Below are positions 1-7,475 of a stretch of 61,075 bases of DNA, in pieces. Below the pieces are notes generated by a model. That model was not told where the DNA came from and did not search any database. It worked only from the letters and a program-made list of their open reading frames with translations. The first letter of the stretch is position 1. Each line of letters begins with the position of its first letter. Location: the NCBI GenBank assembly GCA_949300145.1, contig CASGDA010000012.1, positions 1 through 61,075 on the forward strand. The letters are read 5' to 3'. Made by a program: the position numbers and the translations under genes. The stretch is from an uncultured Treponema sp. (GTDB lineage Bacteria; Spirochaetota; Spirochaetia; Treponematales; Treponemataceae).

Positions 1-339
1 AGCGGCATTTTCAGAAAACACGGATTCACGGATAAAAACGAAATACAAGAAGTGGCTGGGGTTACGATATATCCGGCGGAATATTTCTGTCCGAAGGATT
101 TACGAACCCGACAAATCCGTATAACCGAAAATACCCATACGATACATCATTATGATGGAAGCTGGGGAACAAAACTGTTCAAATATTATGACAGAATGAC
201 GGAAAAACTTTACAAAAGATTTCCAGAAAGAATAGCGAAAGCAATTTTATTACCCCTCTATTGTATCTGCATAATCAACAGTGAAGGAGTTTTTATTTTA
301 TTCTGTAAAATATCAGGTAAATTCAGGAGGAAGAAATAA
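1..339 (+). CDS. C-terminal part of a GT32-type glycosyltransferase (5' end outside window)
   Basis: The frame is open from base 1, so the gene begins upstream of the window. The visible 112 residues hold the end of a capsular GT32/OCH1-like sugar transferase: an IYPxEYFCPK stretch followed by an NTxxIHHYDGSW block. The same arrangement (CPFDYF, then SVHHFNSAW) ends the complete GT32 gene at 3293, so the two look like paralogues. Family knowledge: these enzymes add sugars from nucleotide-sugar donors to growing surface polysaccharide at the inner membrane. The stop lies two bases before the next start, and the AGGAGG serving that gene (325-330) lies inside this one. Base composition is AT-rich like the four genes that follow. 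The catalytic DxD motif would lie outside the window. Confidence 0.8.
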   Translation, partial: SGIFRKHGFTDKNEIQEVAGVTIYPAEYFCPKDLRTRQIRITENTHTIHHYDGSWGTKLFKYYDRMTEKLYKRFPERIAKAILLPLYCICIINSEGVFILFCKISGKFRRKK

Positions 340-341
340 TT

Positions 342-1355
342 ATGAAGAAAATAATAATAGTTTCGTTGATAGGAACCAAGCCTGTCGGCGGAGTAGAGCG
401 TGTTGTAAACAATTTAAAAGAAATCCTTTCTGATACAGATAGTGTAAAAATAATACAGTCTCATATAAATTTGTGGAAATTTCAAATTATTTTCTATCCG
501 CTCTGGTTTTCATTCAAACTCCTGTTTGCTCGTAAAAAGATTGTAATCTCAAATTCGTGGCAGGCTTTTTTGTATCCTTCTGATTTTTCGATACATCATG
601 GTACAACGGCAGGTTATATCAATAATTTCCCCGAATCGAAGAGTCTTGGAGCCTGTTATATCTCATGGATGGAAAAAGTAAGTGCAAGAAGAGCGAAACG
701 TGTTATTGCGGTAAGCGAAAATTGTCGAAAGGAGCTTGTCAATCTTTACAAAATTTCTCCTGATAAAATCTTTGTATTGAACAATTTTGTCGATGAAGAA
801 CATTTCCATCCGCTCGTTTTTGAGAATAAAAATGAAAAATCATCCTTAACGCTTCTATTTTCAGGTTCCGCGGGAAAAAGAAAAGGTGTTGAGCATCTTT
901 TAAATCTTGCTGCTTATATCGAGGGAAAGAAAAATGTATTTCTGAAGATAGCAAGTCCTTCGGATACAAATGCAGGTCTGTTCTCAAATTTTTCTCACAA
1001 CACAACATTTCTTTCCGGATTAAGATTTGACCAGATGAATGATTTTTATAATTCAGGAGATGTGCTTTTCTTTCCCACTAAATATGAAGGGTTTTCAATG
1101 GCTACACTTGAAGCCTTGTGTTCTGGCATTCCGATTTTAGGATCAAACTATGCGGTTCCAGTTGAATTACAGAAATATGACTTTGCAAAACGTATTGAGG
1201 ATTTTTCTCCTGAAAAGGTCATTGAGGAAGCGTTGAAGCTAAAGAAGAAATATTCGTCATGCCGTTATGAAATCCATGATATTGTGAAAAAAGAATTCGG
1301 GAAGGAACAGTATGTCCGTAAACTTTACGGACTTATCGGTGAAACTGAAAAATGA
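342..1355 (+). CDS. GT4-family glycosyltransferase
   Basis: This 337-residue protein has the GT-B layout of family 4 retaining glycosyltransferases. An N-terminal half begins IIIVSLIGTKPVGGVERV (glycine-rich acceptor side). The C-terminal Glycos_transf_1 half carries the nucleotide-sugar-binding E-x7-E signature in KYEGFSMATLEAL (E249 and E257). A hydrophobic patch near residues 45-63 may dock it on the membrane. The ATG is preceded by AGGAGG with 11-base spacing, a little long. The end overlaps the next start by four bases (ATGA), so translation is probably coupled. Role inferred from neighbours: adding one sugar of a surface or exopolysaccharide repeat unit. The sugar cannot be told from sequence. 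Confidence 0.87.
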   Translation: MKKIIIVSLIGTKPVGGVERVVNNLKEILSDTDSVKIIQSHINLWKFQIIFYPLWFSFKLLFARKKIVISNSWQAFLYPSDFSIHHGTTAGYINNFPESKSLGACYISWMEKVSARRAKRVIAVSENCRKELVNLYKISPDKIFVLNNFVDEEHFHPLVFENKNEKSSLTLLFSGSAGKRKGVEHLLNLAAYIEGKKNVFLKIASPSDTNAGLFSNFSHNTTFLSGLRFDQMNDFYNSGDVLFFPTKYEGFSMATLEALCSGIPILGSNYAVPVELQKYDFAKRIEDFSPEKVIEEALKLKKKYSSCRYEIHDIVKKEFGKEQYVRKLYGLIGETEK

Positions 1356-2404
1356 ATTTCTATCTTACAATAATGTTTGTCTTTGCATTCTGCGCTTTAT
1401 GCTCTTATGACCGTGGATATATGAAACTATGCGGAAATAGTATAAATCTATTTCTTTTTGGAATTCTGCTTATCTTACTTGCGGGATTCCGCTATGGTAT
1501 CGAAACCGACTATTGGAGTTACGCCAGAATATTCAAATCCAGTAAAAATCCAGGGATAGAACCATTTTTTTACTGGATTATAAATTTCACAAAATATTTC
1601 CTTGCAGACAACTATAATGTCTTTGTGTTCGTTCTTGCCATTATCTCTATTCCGGTAAAACTGCTTTTCTTTTCAAAACTCAAACATCCTCTCACAGCGG
1701 TTTTCATTTATCTTTGTTTTTTTTACATCATGTGTGAATGGAACACTGTACGGCAGGGCATTTCGGTTTCATTTTTGCTATGGTCTTCAAAATATGTAAA
1801 AGAACGGAAACTCTTACCTTTCTTTATACTTGTCGTACTGGCAACAGGATTTCATATTTCATCTATTATGTTTCTTCCGGTGTATTTTCTTTGCACCGGG
1901 AGTATATCCGTACGGAAAGTCGCCGTATATTCTATTTGTTTTTTAGTGCTGAAATATTTTCTCTTCGGATTTATTCGCATACAGCTCATATCATTTTCGG
2001 CTTCTTTTTTAGACAGTACATTATCGGAATTCACACAGCGGCTTTTAGTTTATTTGAACGATGATTCTGCAGGTATTATCACTATCGGTTTTCTGCGCCG
2101 CATTATGATACTGCTTGCTTTCATAATCCTTAATAATAAAAGAATATTTACAAATGTGTATTTCAACATATATTTCACAGGATTTTTGATATATGTGCTG
2201 TTTATGGGAAACACAGTTTTATCATCCCGGATTTCGCTGGCATTTGAATTCTTTATGATACCACTTTTTGCGGATATGAATATAAAAGTTACGCGGAAGA
2301 ACATGTATATACTTTTGTGTCTCTTTGCACTTTCATGCATGATTTTTATATACACACTCATGAGCGGAAATGCTGTTCCCTACCGAACATATCTGATGCT
2401 TTAG
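1352..2404 (+). CDS. EpsG-like polytopic polysaccharide polymerase
   Basis: A 350-residue protein made almost wholly of hydrophobic helices (about nine to ten), with an FRYGIETDYWSY motif after the second helix, a TVRQGISVS motif mid-protein and a GFHISSI motif. These are typical of the EpsG family (Wzy-like polymerases of exopolysaccharide). The family is thought to polymerise lipid-linked repeat units at the outer face of the inner membrane; specificity is unknown. It overlaps the preceding glycosyltransferase by four bases and is followed ten bases on by a GT2 gene with its own AGGAG. Its presence among transferases is the best argument that the cluster makes a polymer rather than a simple glycan decoration. 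It is strongly AT-rich. Confidence 0.8.
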   Translation: MNFYLTIMFVFAFCALCSYDRGYMKLCGNSINLFLFGILLILLAGFRYGIETDYWSYARIFKSSKNPGIEPFFYWIINFTKYFLADNYNVFVFVLAIISIPVKLLFFSKLKHPLTAVFIYLCFFYIMCEWNTVRQGISVSFLLWSSKYVKERKLLPFFILVVLATGFHISSIMFLPVYFLCTGSISVRKVAVYSICFLVLKYFLFGFIRIQLISFSASFLDSTLSEFTQRLLVYLNDDSAGIITIGFLRRIMILLAFIILNNKRIFTNVYFNIYFTGFLIYVLFMGNTVLSSRISLAFEFFMIPLFADMNIKVTRKNMYILLCLFALSCMIFIYTLMSGNAVPYRTYLML

Positions 2405-2414
2405 GAGAAATAGT

Positions 2415-3266
2415 ATGATAAAACAGGAGCCATTTTTATTTTCATTGGTTATGGCCACGATCAACCGGAAAGATGAAGTGGATATGTTTTGCAGGAGATT
2501 GAACGAACAGACGTACAGAAATTTTGAACTCATTATTGTGGATCAAAACTTGGACGGTAGGCTTGACGAAATAATTTCCCAAAACTCTTATTTATTTAAA
2601 ATAAAACACATAAAATCCTCCGAAAAAGGTTTAAGTCGTAACCGAAATATCGGACTGGAATATACAGAAGGAAATGTGACCGCTTTCCCTGATGATGACT
2701 GCGAATATCAAAAAGATACATTACAGAAAATCGCAGAAAGTTTTCTTGAAAGTGAAAAGGATTTTGTTGCGTGTAATTCAATCGACAAGAAATGCAATGT
2801 TAATCATTTTATTCCTTCTGTGCATGATATCACTTTTAAAAATATATACAGATCAGCCATATCCTATACGGTATTTATACAATCTTCATGTATAGAAGAT
2901 TTCCGTTTTGACGAGCAACTTGGTGTGGGAGCTGCTTTCGGGGCAGGAGAAGAGACGGATTTGATTGCATGGCTTTTGTCAAGAAACAGAACGGGAAGAT
3001 TCTTCGGAAATATTTATATCGAGCATCCATATAAAGGGAATGACTATAATCTAATCCGATGCAGTAGTTACGCGCTGGGATTCGGCGCTTTATATAAAAA
3101 GCTTATCACGTATTATAAAGCACCATATGCAAAAAAACAGTTTTTCATTGCAGTGGTAAAAAATATCATCGCTTTAATTATCAGCAGACATAAAAAATAT
3201 TATTTTACCGGTCTAAAATACAAGCTTAAAGGACTTGTTTCATACAAATATGTCATTGAAGAATGA
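2415..3266 (+). CDS. GT2-family glycosyltransferase
   Basis: 283 residues with a GT-A fold of family 2. It opens with SLVMATINRKDEVDMF, continues to the nucleotide-binding ELIIVDQNLDG strand, the GLSRNRNIGLEY helix typical of GT2 enzymes, and an FPDDDCEY box (D93-D95) as metal-binding DxD equivalent. A later ED pair in GAGEETDLIAWLL resembles the catalytic-base region. There is no transmembrane segment, so it probably works at the cytoplasmic membrane face on an undecaprenyl-linked acceptor. A TAGGAG sits eight bases upstream of the ATG. It is flanked by EpsG-like and GT32 genes in the same direction. Sugar specificity cannot be inferred. Confidence 0.87.
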   Translation: MIKQEPFLFSLVMATINRKDEVDMFCRRLNEQTYRNFELIIVDQNLDGRLDEIISQNSYLFKIKHIKSSEKGLSRNRNIGLEYTEGNVTAFPDDDCEYQKDTLQKIAESFLESEKDFVACNSIDKKCNVNHFIPSVHDITFKNIYRSAISYTVFIQSSCIEDFRFDEQLGVGAAFGAGEETDLIAWLLSRNRTGRFFGNIYIEHPYKGNDYNLIRCSSYALGFGALYKKLITYYKAPYAKKQFFIAVVKNIIALIISRHKKYYFTGLKYKLKGLVSYKYVIEE

Positions 3267-3292
3267 TATACCGATATAGGATGGAAAAATAA

Positions 3293-4039
3293 ATGATTCC
3301 TAAAATTATACATTATTGTTGGCTTTCAGGAGAACCGTATCCTGAAAAAATCAAAAGATGTATCGACTCTTGGAAAAAATATCTCCAGGACTATGAATTA
3401 CGTCTTTGGACCGCAGACAGTTTTGAGATAAATGAAATTCCATGGACAAAAGAAGCATTCGAGCTGAAGCAATATGCATTTGTATCAGATTATGTAAGAT
3501 TTTTTGCCCTTTATAATTACGGTGGAATATATCTTGATTCAGATGTGGAAATCTTAAAATCCTTTGACAGTTTACTGCATCATAGGTTTTTTTTCGGTTA
3601 TGAATATACTGCATTACCTGAAGCCGCCTGTGTGGGAAGTGAAAAATATTCTACATGGATAAAAGCATGCCTTAACTGGTATAGAGAGAAAAATTTTGTA
3701 AATTCTGACAAATCATTAAACAGAATAATCGCTCCGCTTATCATGAAACAAGGATTTGAAACTATTGAACGATATAAACTCATTGATGACGGAGAAATTC
3801 ATGAGATCAACGGAGGCTTGATTTGTCCATTTGATTATTTTTCTGTAAAAAACGGATTCAACGGAAAAGTATCTCCAACAGAAAATTCATTTTCTGTGCA
3901 TCATTTTAATTCAGCTTGGCTCAAAAACAGTTTTACAGTAAAAATAAAAAAGATGTTACATATTTTTCTAATAAACATTCTAGGAAAAATTAAATATAAC
4001 AAGTATATATATAAAATCAGATTAAAAAAGACTTTGTAA
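3293..4039 (+). CDS. GT32 (OCH1/capsular-type) glycosyltransferase
   Basis: 248 residues beginning IPKIIHYCWLSGEPYP, the hallmark of bacterial GT32 sugar transferases. VSDYVRFFALYNYGGIYLD leads to the DxD metal-binding motif (D82-S-D84). The C-terminal HHFNSAW block matches the partial gene at the left edge of the window, so the cluster holds two GT32 paralogues. Expected role: transfer of a hexose or amino sugar to a polysaccharide intermediate in the cytoplasm. The start is supported by the family's characteristic N-terminus and by a GGATGG sequence about eight bases upstream. It is AT-rich and collinear with its neighbours. Confidence 0.87.
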   Translation: MIPKIIHYCWLSGEPYPEKIKRCIDSWKKYLQDYELRLWTADSFEINEIPWTKEAFELKQYAFVSDYVRFFALYNYGGIYLDSDVEILKSFDSLLHHRFFFGYEYTALPEAACVGSEKYSTWIKACLNWYREKNFVNSDKSLNRIIAPLIMKQGFETIERYKLIDDGEIHEINGGLICPFDYFSVKNGFNGKVSPTENSFSVHHFNSAWLKNSFTVKIKKMLHIFLINILGKIKYNKYIYKIRLKKTL

Positions 4040-4073
4040 AACAAAAAGAATGAGAAGAAAGGATCGGTAAATA

Positions 4074-5061
4074 ATGAAAGATATTATATATAATATAAGA
4101 TTTAAACTAGGACGTATAAATATTTTACGACAGGGTTTAATGCAATTCGGTCTGTAAAACTCTTTTACAAATATTATAGAAACCAAAAAGTGAATTCTAT
4201 CTTTTCCGGGGTAGTATTTTGTATTGACGGACATATTCATCACGGAGGTTTTGCGGATAGATTTTTGGCTTGTTACAGACTTATGCCTTATGCAAGATAT
4301 ATGGAATACCATTTAAAATAAATTTTTCTTATCCATTTGATTTATCTTATTTTTTGGAATCGAAAACATATAACTGGAAAATAAATTCCGAAGCAATCAG
4401 CTATGACAAAGCACAATCAAAACCATTGGTATTGTCGGGAGATTATTTATGGTATAAAAATTTTAAAATTATAAATTACATACAGAAAACACAGGTTCAT
4501 GTCTATGCGAATATGGATTGTCTTGATAAAATCAATAATTTTTACAAAACGAATTTTAATTATGCAACGTTATACAACGAACTTTTTAGACCGTCTAATC
4601 ATTTAGAAAAATCACTTTATTCAGTTAAAAGCTTTCTTCCTAAGGCATATATATCAATTTGCTTTAGACATAGGAATCTATTTGGAGATTTTAAAGAGAA
4701 ACACTTCGAACCACTTAATGCGGTACGGCAAAAAATATTTTTGGAACATTGTATATCCAAAATAAAAGAGATTATCAACTGTTATGACACTGAGGTTGTT
4801 GTCACATCGGATTCACTTTCATTTTTAATGGAAATAAATAAAATATCGAGAGTACATATCGTAAATCAAGCAAAGGAACTTATTCATATGGATTATACTT
4901 TTTCCACTGTAGAAGACAGTTTCAAACAATCCTTTATAGATTTTTATTGCTTAGGTGGCGGGGATAAAATATTTCTTTTCGGAGCGTATTCGTCAGGATT
5001 CCCCATTCTTAGAGCAAAGTGTTTTTCAAAAGAATTAGAATCTAATTTAGAAAATCCATAA
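4074..5061 (+). pseudogene. Frameshifted fucosyltransferase-like (NodZ-type) gene
   Basis: One reading unit is spread over three frames. It starts at ATG 4074 (GAAAGGA upstream) as MKDIIYNIRFKLGRINILRQ. One base is missing near 4131-4136, after which the frame reads FNAIRSVKLF through IDGHIHHGGFADR. A second missing base in the T-run 4262-4266 moves it to the frame LLQTYALCKIYGIPFKINF, which is open to 5061. Joined, HHGGFADR followed by a CKIYGIPFKINF stretch is the N-terminal pattern I associate with fucosyltransferase/NodZ-like polysaccharide enzymes. The end (VVVTSDS, HMDYT, FIDFYCLGGGDK, SSGF) fits a GT-B fold binding GDP-sugar. The family call is moderate; the broken state is read directly from the sequence. 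Genuine decay, phase variation at the T-run and sequence error are all possible. Confidence 0.68.
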
Positions 5062-5078
5062 AATAATTTCAAATTGCC

Positions 5079-5245
5079 TATTCTGAAAAGTCCCCGTCGG
5101 TTATCCAAAAACTCCCCCTTGCTTATTCTGGAAGTCTGGAGTCGCCTGTTCTGGAAGTCTGGAGTCGCCTGTTCTGGAAGTCTGGAGCCGTCTATTCTGG
5201 AACTCAGTTGTAGTCTGTTCTGGAAGCCTGGAGTCACCTGTTCTG
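5079..5245. repeat. 23-bp imperfect tandem repeat (about seven units)
   Basis: Units begin at 5079, 5101/5102, 5124, 5147, 5170, 5193 and 5216, with a fragment at 5239. The core is T(A/G)TTCTGGAAGTCTGGAG followed by TCGCC. The middle copies at 5124, 5147 and 5170 are nearly identical; outer copies have drifted. The array lies between the AT-rich polysaccharide genes and the more GC-rich chromosome, just before a terminator from the opposite strand. The period is not a multiple of three, so the open frames crossing it are not credible proteins. There are no unique spacers, so it is not a CRISPR array. It is a minisatellite-like array of unknown role. It fills most of 5062-5335, which otherwise holds no gene. 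Confidence 0.9.
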
Positions 5246-5266
5246 TAAAACGTAAGGCACACTGAC

Positions 5267-5303
5267 AAAAAAAAGCGCCCGGCGCCTTTCCCGCACCGGA
5301 CGC
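5267..5303 (-). terminator. Rho-independent terminator of the DUF4469 gene
   Basis: On the minus strand an 11-bp stem (GCGTCCGGTGC with GCGCCGGGCGC, two G-U pairs) closes a GGGAAAG loop and runs into eight T residues. A second strong hairpin (GGCCGG/CCGGCC, 5305-5321) lies just upstream of it, directly after the stop at 5336. Confidence 0.85.
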
Positions 5304-5335
5304 AGGCCGGTTTCGCCGGCCATAAACATAACGGG

Positions 5336-6061
5336 TTACTCTACGGAAAAATTCCCGAAAGTATATTCCTGAGGCTCTTTTCTGAGAGTCCCGCCGCCCA
5401 TGAACCGGGTCACGACTTTGATGCTGTATGTTCCGCTCTCAAGGTCCGCAGGAACAACACAGGCGATGCATGAGGACTTATTTATGCCGAGTTCCCCGGC
5501 GGAAAGCTTCACCGTATTCGACTCGTCCTGGATGTTGACAAAGTAAAGCCCGTTTTCCTCTTCATCGCCGCAGATGCGGATGTTCTCACCACGGATTTCA
5601 AGGAAACCGCCCTTTGTCAGCGTTCCGCCGCTTTTTGACGCCGCGTCATACACCCCGGTGATGAATGGCTTTATGGAATTCCCCTGCCGTCGACGAAATG
5701 CTGACCGAATGCCGCTCGCGGGAGAACGTGTCCGATTCCGACTCGAAGCTCCCCTTGATTTTCAGCTGGCATTTGCAGATTCCGTCGTCAACAGCATAAC
5801 CGTCGGCAAGCCGGGCGAGCCTTGCATTGCGGGCGGTCTCCATCACCGAAAGAATCTGCTCCTTCGACATGTTTTCCAGCAGACCGGAAATGACAATATC
5901 GTTCGCGATGTCTTCATCGGTGCATACGCCCCGCGAAATCGTCATCGCGTAGTATTGGTTCTTTCCGTCTGCGGCGGAAACCAGTGTATTTTTTAGAGTG
6001 CGACCGGCAGATTACCAGATTTATACTTTGCCTCTTTTTTAGCTAAGGTTCTAATATTCAT
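5336..6061 (-). pseudogene. HU-like/DUF4469 Ig-fold protein, two frameshifts
   Basis: Read on the minus strand, ATG 6061 (AAGGAGGT five bases upstream) gives MNIRTLAKKEAKYKSGNLPV, then stops at a one-base deletion near 5996. The next frame continues KNTLVSAADGKNQYYAMTIS to an HU-like part (KGSFESESDTFSRERHSV). A one-base insertion in the C4 run 5681-5684 shifts it to a third frame, SIKPFITGVYDAASKSGG, ending in an Ig-like domain (GGFLEIRGENIRI, VVPADLESGTYSIKVVT). The order HU-like DNA-binding domain plus DUF4469 matches proteins common in Bacteroidetes and treponemes, whose function is unknown. A strong Shine-Dalgarno and terminator remain, so loss is probably recent. Upstream 6062-6249 holds no gene that I can support. 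Confidence 0.75.
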
Positions 6062-6249
6062 TTTTTACCTCCTTGGTGAATATTAATCCCTTACGATCCA
6101 AGAACTTACTGTAACCTGTACAGCCGTCTTGCCTGATATTTCCTTTGAACGAAGAAAACTCCTGTAAAAACATACAGTATTTCCTTCACAGCCTGTGCCG
6201 TCTTCCCGCGGCATCCGGGGATCTTTAAAAGCCCATTTTGTTTTCCTCC

Positions 6250-7236
6250 TTAATCATCAGGGACGCCCTCCTGCTCGGACGGTATCCGGCTTTCCGTGAG
6301 CCGCACGCTGTAGGCGGGCAGCTCCTTTGTCTCAAAATCCTGCGCGTGCCGCGTCAGGATATCCTTCAGTTTTATTCCAAAGGGAAGAACCTTCCCAGTT
6401 TTATGCTCAAGGTATGTTCCGAGCTGCGCTACCAGAACGTATCCCTCCCCGTCTTTTCTGGGGATTTCCCGTATGGCTTCCGCGATTTCCCCGGGCGTGT
6501 ACAGCGCGTAAACAGGTGCGGGGAACGTCCGCGCGGTTTCGGCGGCGGATCCGGGAAACCTTTTCGCCGCGACGCGGACGGTCGGCCTCCTCACCGCATA
6601 TACCTCCGGCTCCTCAAGTTTCCTGAAAATGTCAATGATGTTCCTGTCCACCCGCTCCGTCAGGAAAGCGCCGAAGTTTATCACCTTGTCAGCCGATTCC
6701 AGCAGCTTCTGCGAGGCGCGGGTTGTTGAAAACGGCGTCTTAAAGTCGTAGTAGACGACGGTGACGGTCACGCCCTCCGCGCGCAGTCCCTGCACAAGCG
6801 GCGTCAGGTCGCCGTCCCCCGCGAACAGGACGAACATGTCAAAGCGGTTGTCGGTGCCCGCGGAGAAGAATTCTTTCGCGGTGTTGTACACAATGGTGGT
6901 GTCGCAGGCCTCTTCCTTCAGGGCGGGATATCCTGACTCCTCATCCCGCTCGCGCAGCGGGAATGTATGCCGCTGCACCCCGGCGTCATCGAGCGAACGG
7001 TAGAACGTCCGGTTCTGGAAATCAATCTCGGAGTTGGTGCCCATGTAGAGCTTTTTCGCCGTGAACACACAGCGCCTGCCGGAATCCTTTTCGATGAGCG
7101 CGCCGATATGCCTGATCAGATGGCCGAAGTTTATTGAATAAAAATTGCCTTCAATACCGTCTCCGGCAAGGTGTTTGTACCAGGTGCGGACGTAACCTCC
7201 GTCCATGACAAGCAGCGCGCGTGTTATGTCTTCCAT
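6250..7236 (-). CDS. NYN-domain protein with C-terminal LOTUS/OST-HTH domain
   Basis: A 328-residue protein. The N-terminal NYN (PIN-like nuclease) fold is seen in ALLVMDGGYVRTWY (first acidic strand, D12), the central DTTIVYNT strand and the FVLFAGDGDLTPLVQGLRAE motif with the paired acidic residues. The C-terminal third (LYTPGEIAEAIREIP through YVLVAQLGTYLE, FGIKLKDIL) resembles a LOTUS/OST-HTH RNA-binding domain. Family knowledge: NYN-LOTUS proteins are presumed RNases or RNA-handling proteins; bacterial members are largely uncharacterised. The frame is open for 81 more codons upstream, but ATG 7236 is chosen because AGGAG lies six bases before it and the NYN domain begins there. It lies downstream of parC but appears to have its own promoter. 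Confidence 0.8.
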   Translation of the reverse strand: MEDITRALLVMDGGYVRTWYKHLAGDGIEGNFYSINFGHLIRHIGALIEKDSGRRCVFTAKKLYMGTNSEIDFQNRTFYRSLDDAGVQRHTFPLRERDEESGYPALKEEACDTTIVYNTAKEFFSAGTDNRFDMFVLFAGDGDLTPLVQGLRAEGVTVTVVYYDFKTPFSTTRASQKLLESADKVINFGAFLTERVDRNIIDIFRKLEEPEVYAVRRPTVRVAAKRFPGSAAETARTFPAPVYALYTPGEIAEAIREIPRKDGEGYVLVAQLGTYLEHKTGKVLPFGIKLKDILTRHAQDFETKELPAYSVRLTESRIPSEQEGVPDD

Positions 7237-7353
7237 AACCGACTCCTGTTGCGTAAGGCTGGAAAAAGCCTTATCTGTGATATAGATATATGACCGATGC
7301 ATATATCTCCCGCCGGAAACGGCATACAGCACGGTATGGTTCCGGCATTTATC

Positions 7354-7382
7354 AATATAATAATACGCGCGCCGGACGGCAA
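7354..7382 (-). promoter_or_regulatory. Possible sigma70 promoter for the NYN-LOTUS gene
   Basis: The minus strand reads TTGCCG, a 17-base spacer, then TATATT, about 118 bases before the start codon. It lies in the 239-base gap 7237-7475, which has no other gene. The match is moderate. Confidence 0.4.
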
Positions 7383-7475
7383 GTTTTTTTTGCGGAAAAT
7401 GCGGAAAAATATGCGTTTTTTGTTGTGCGGGATAAAACCGCGGGCACGGGGCGCTGCCGCCGTATCCGTGCGGCG

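Noticed and set aside
5079..5245. CRISPR array
   Set aside because: Units are contiguous with no unique spacers, and no cas genes are present.
5074..5265. Open frames across the 23-bp repeat on both strands
   Set aside because: The period is not a multiple of three, the translations have no conserved sense and there is no ribosome site.
6062..6249. Small gene between the NYN-LOTUS and DUF4469 genes
   Set aside because: An open minus-strand frame exists but has no ATG or ribosome site; probably leader or promoter DNA.
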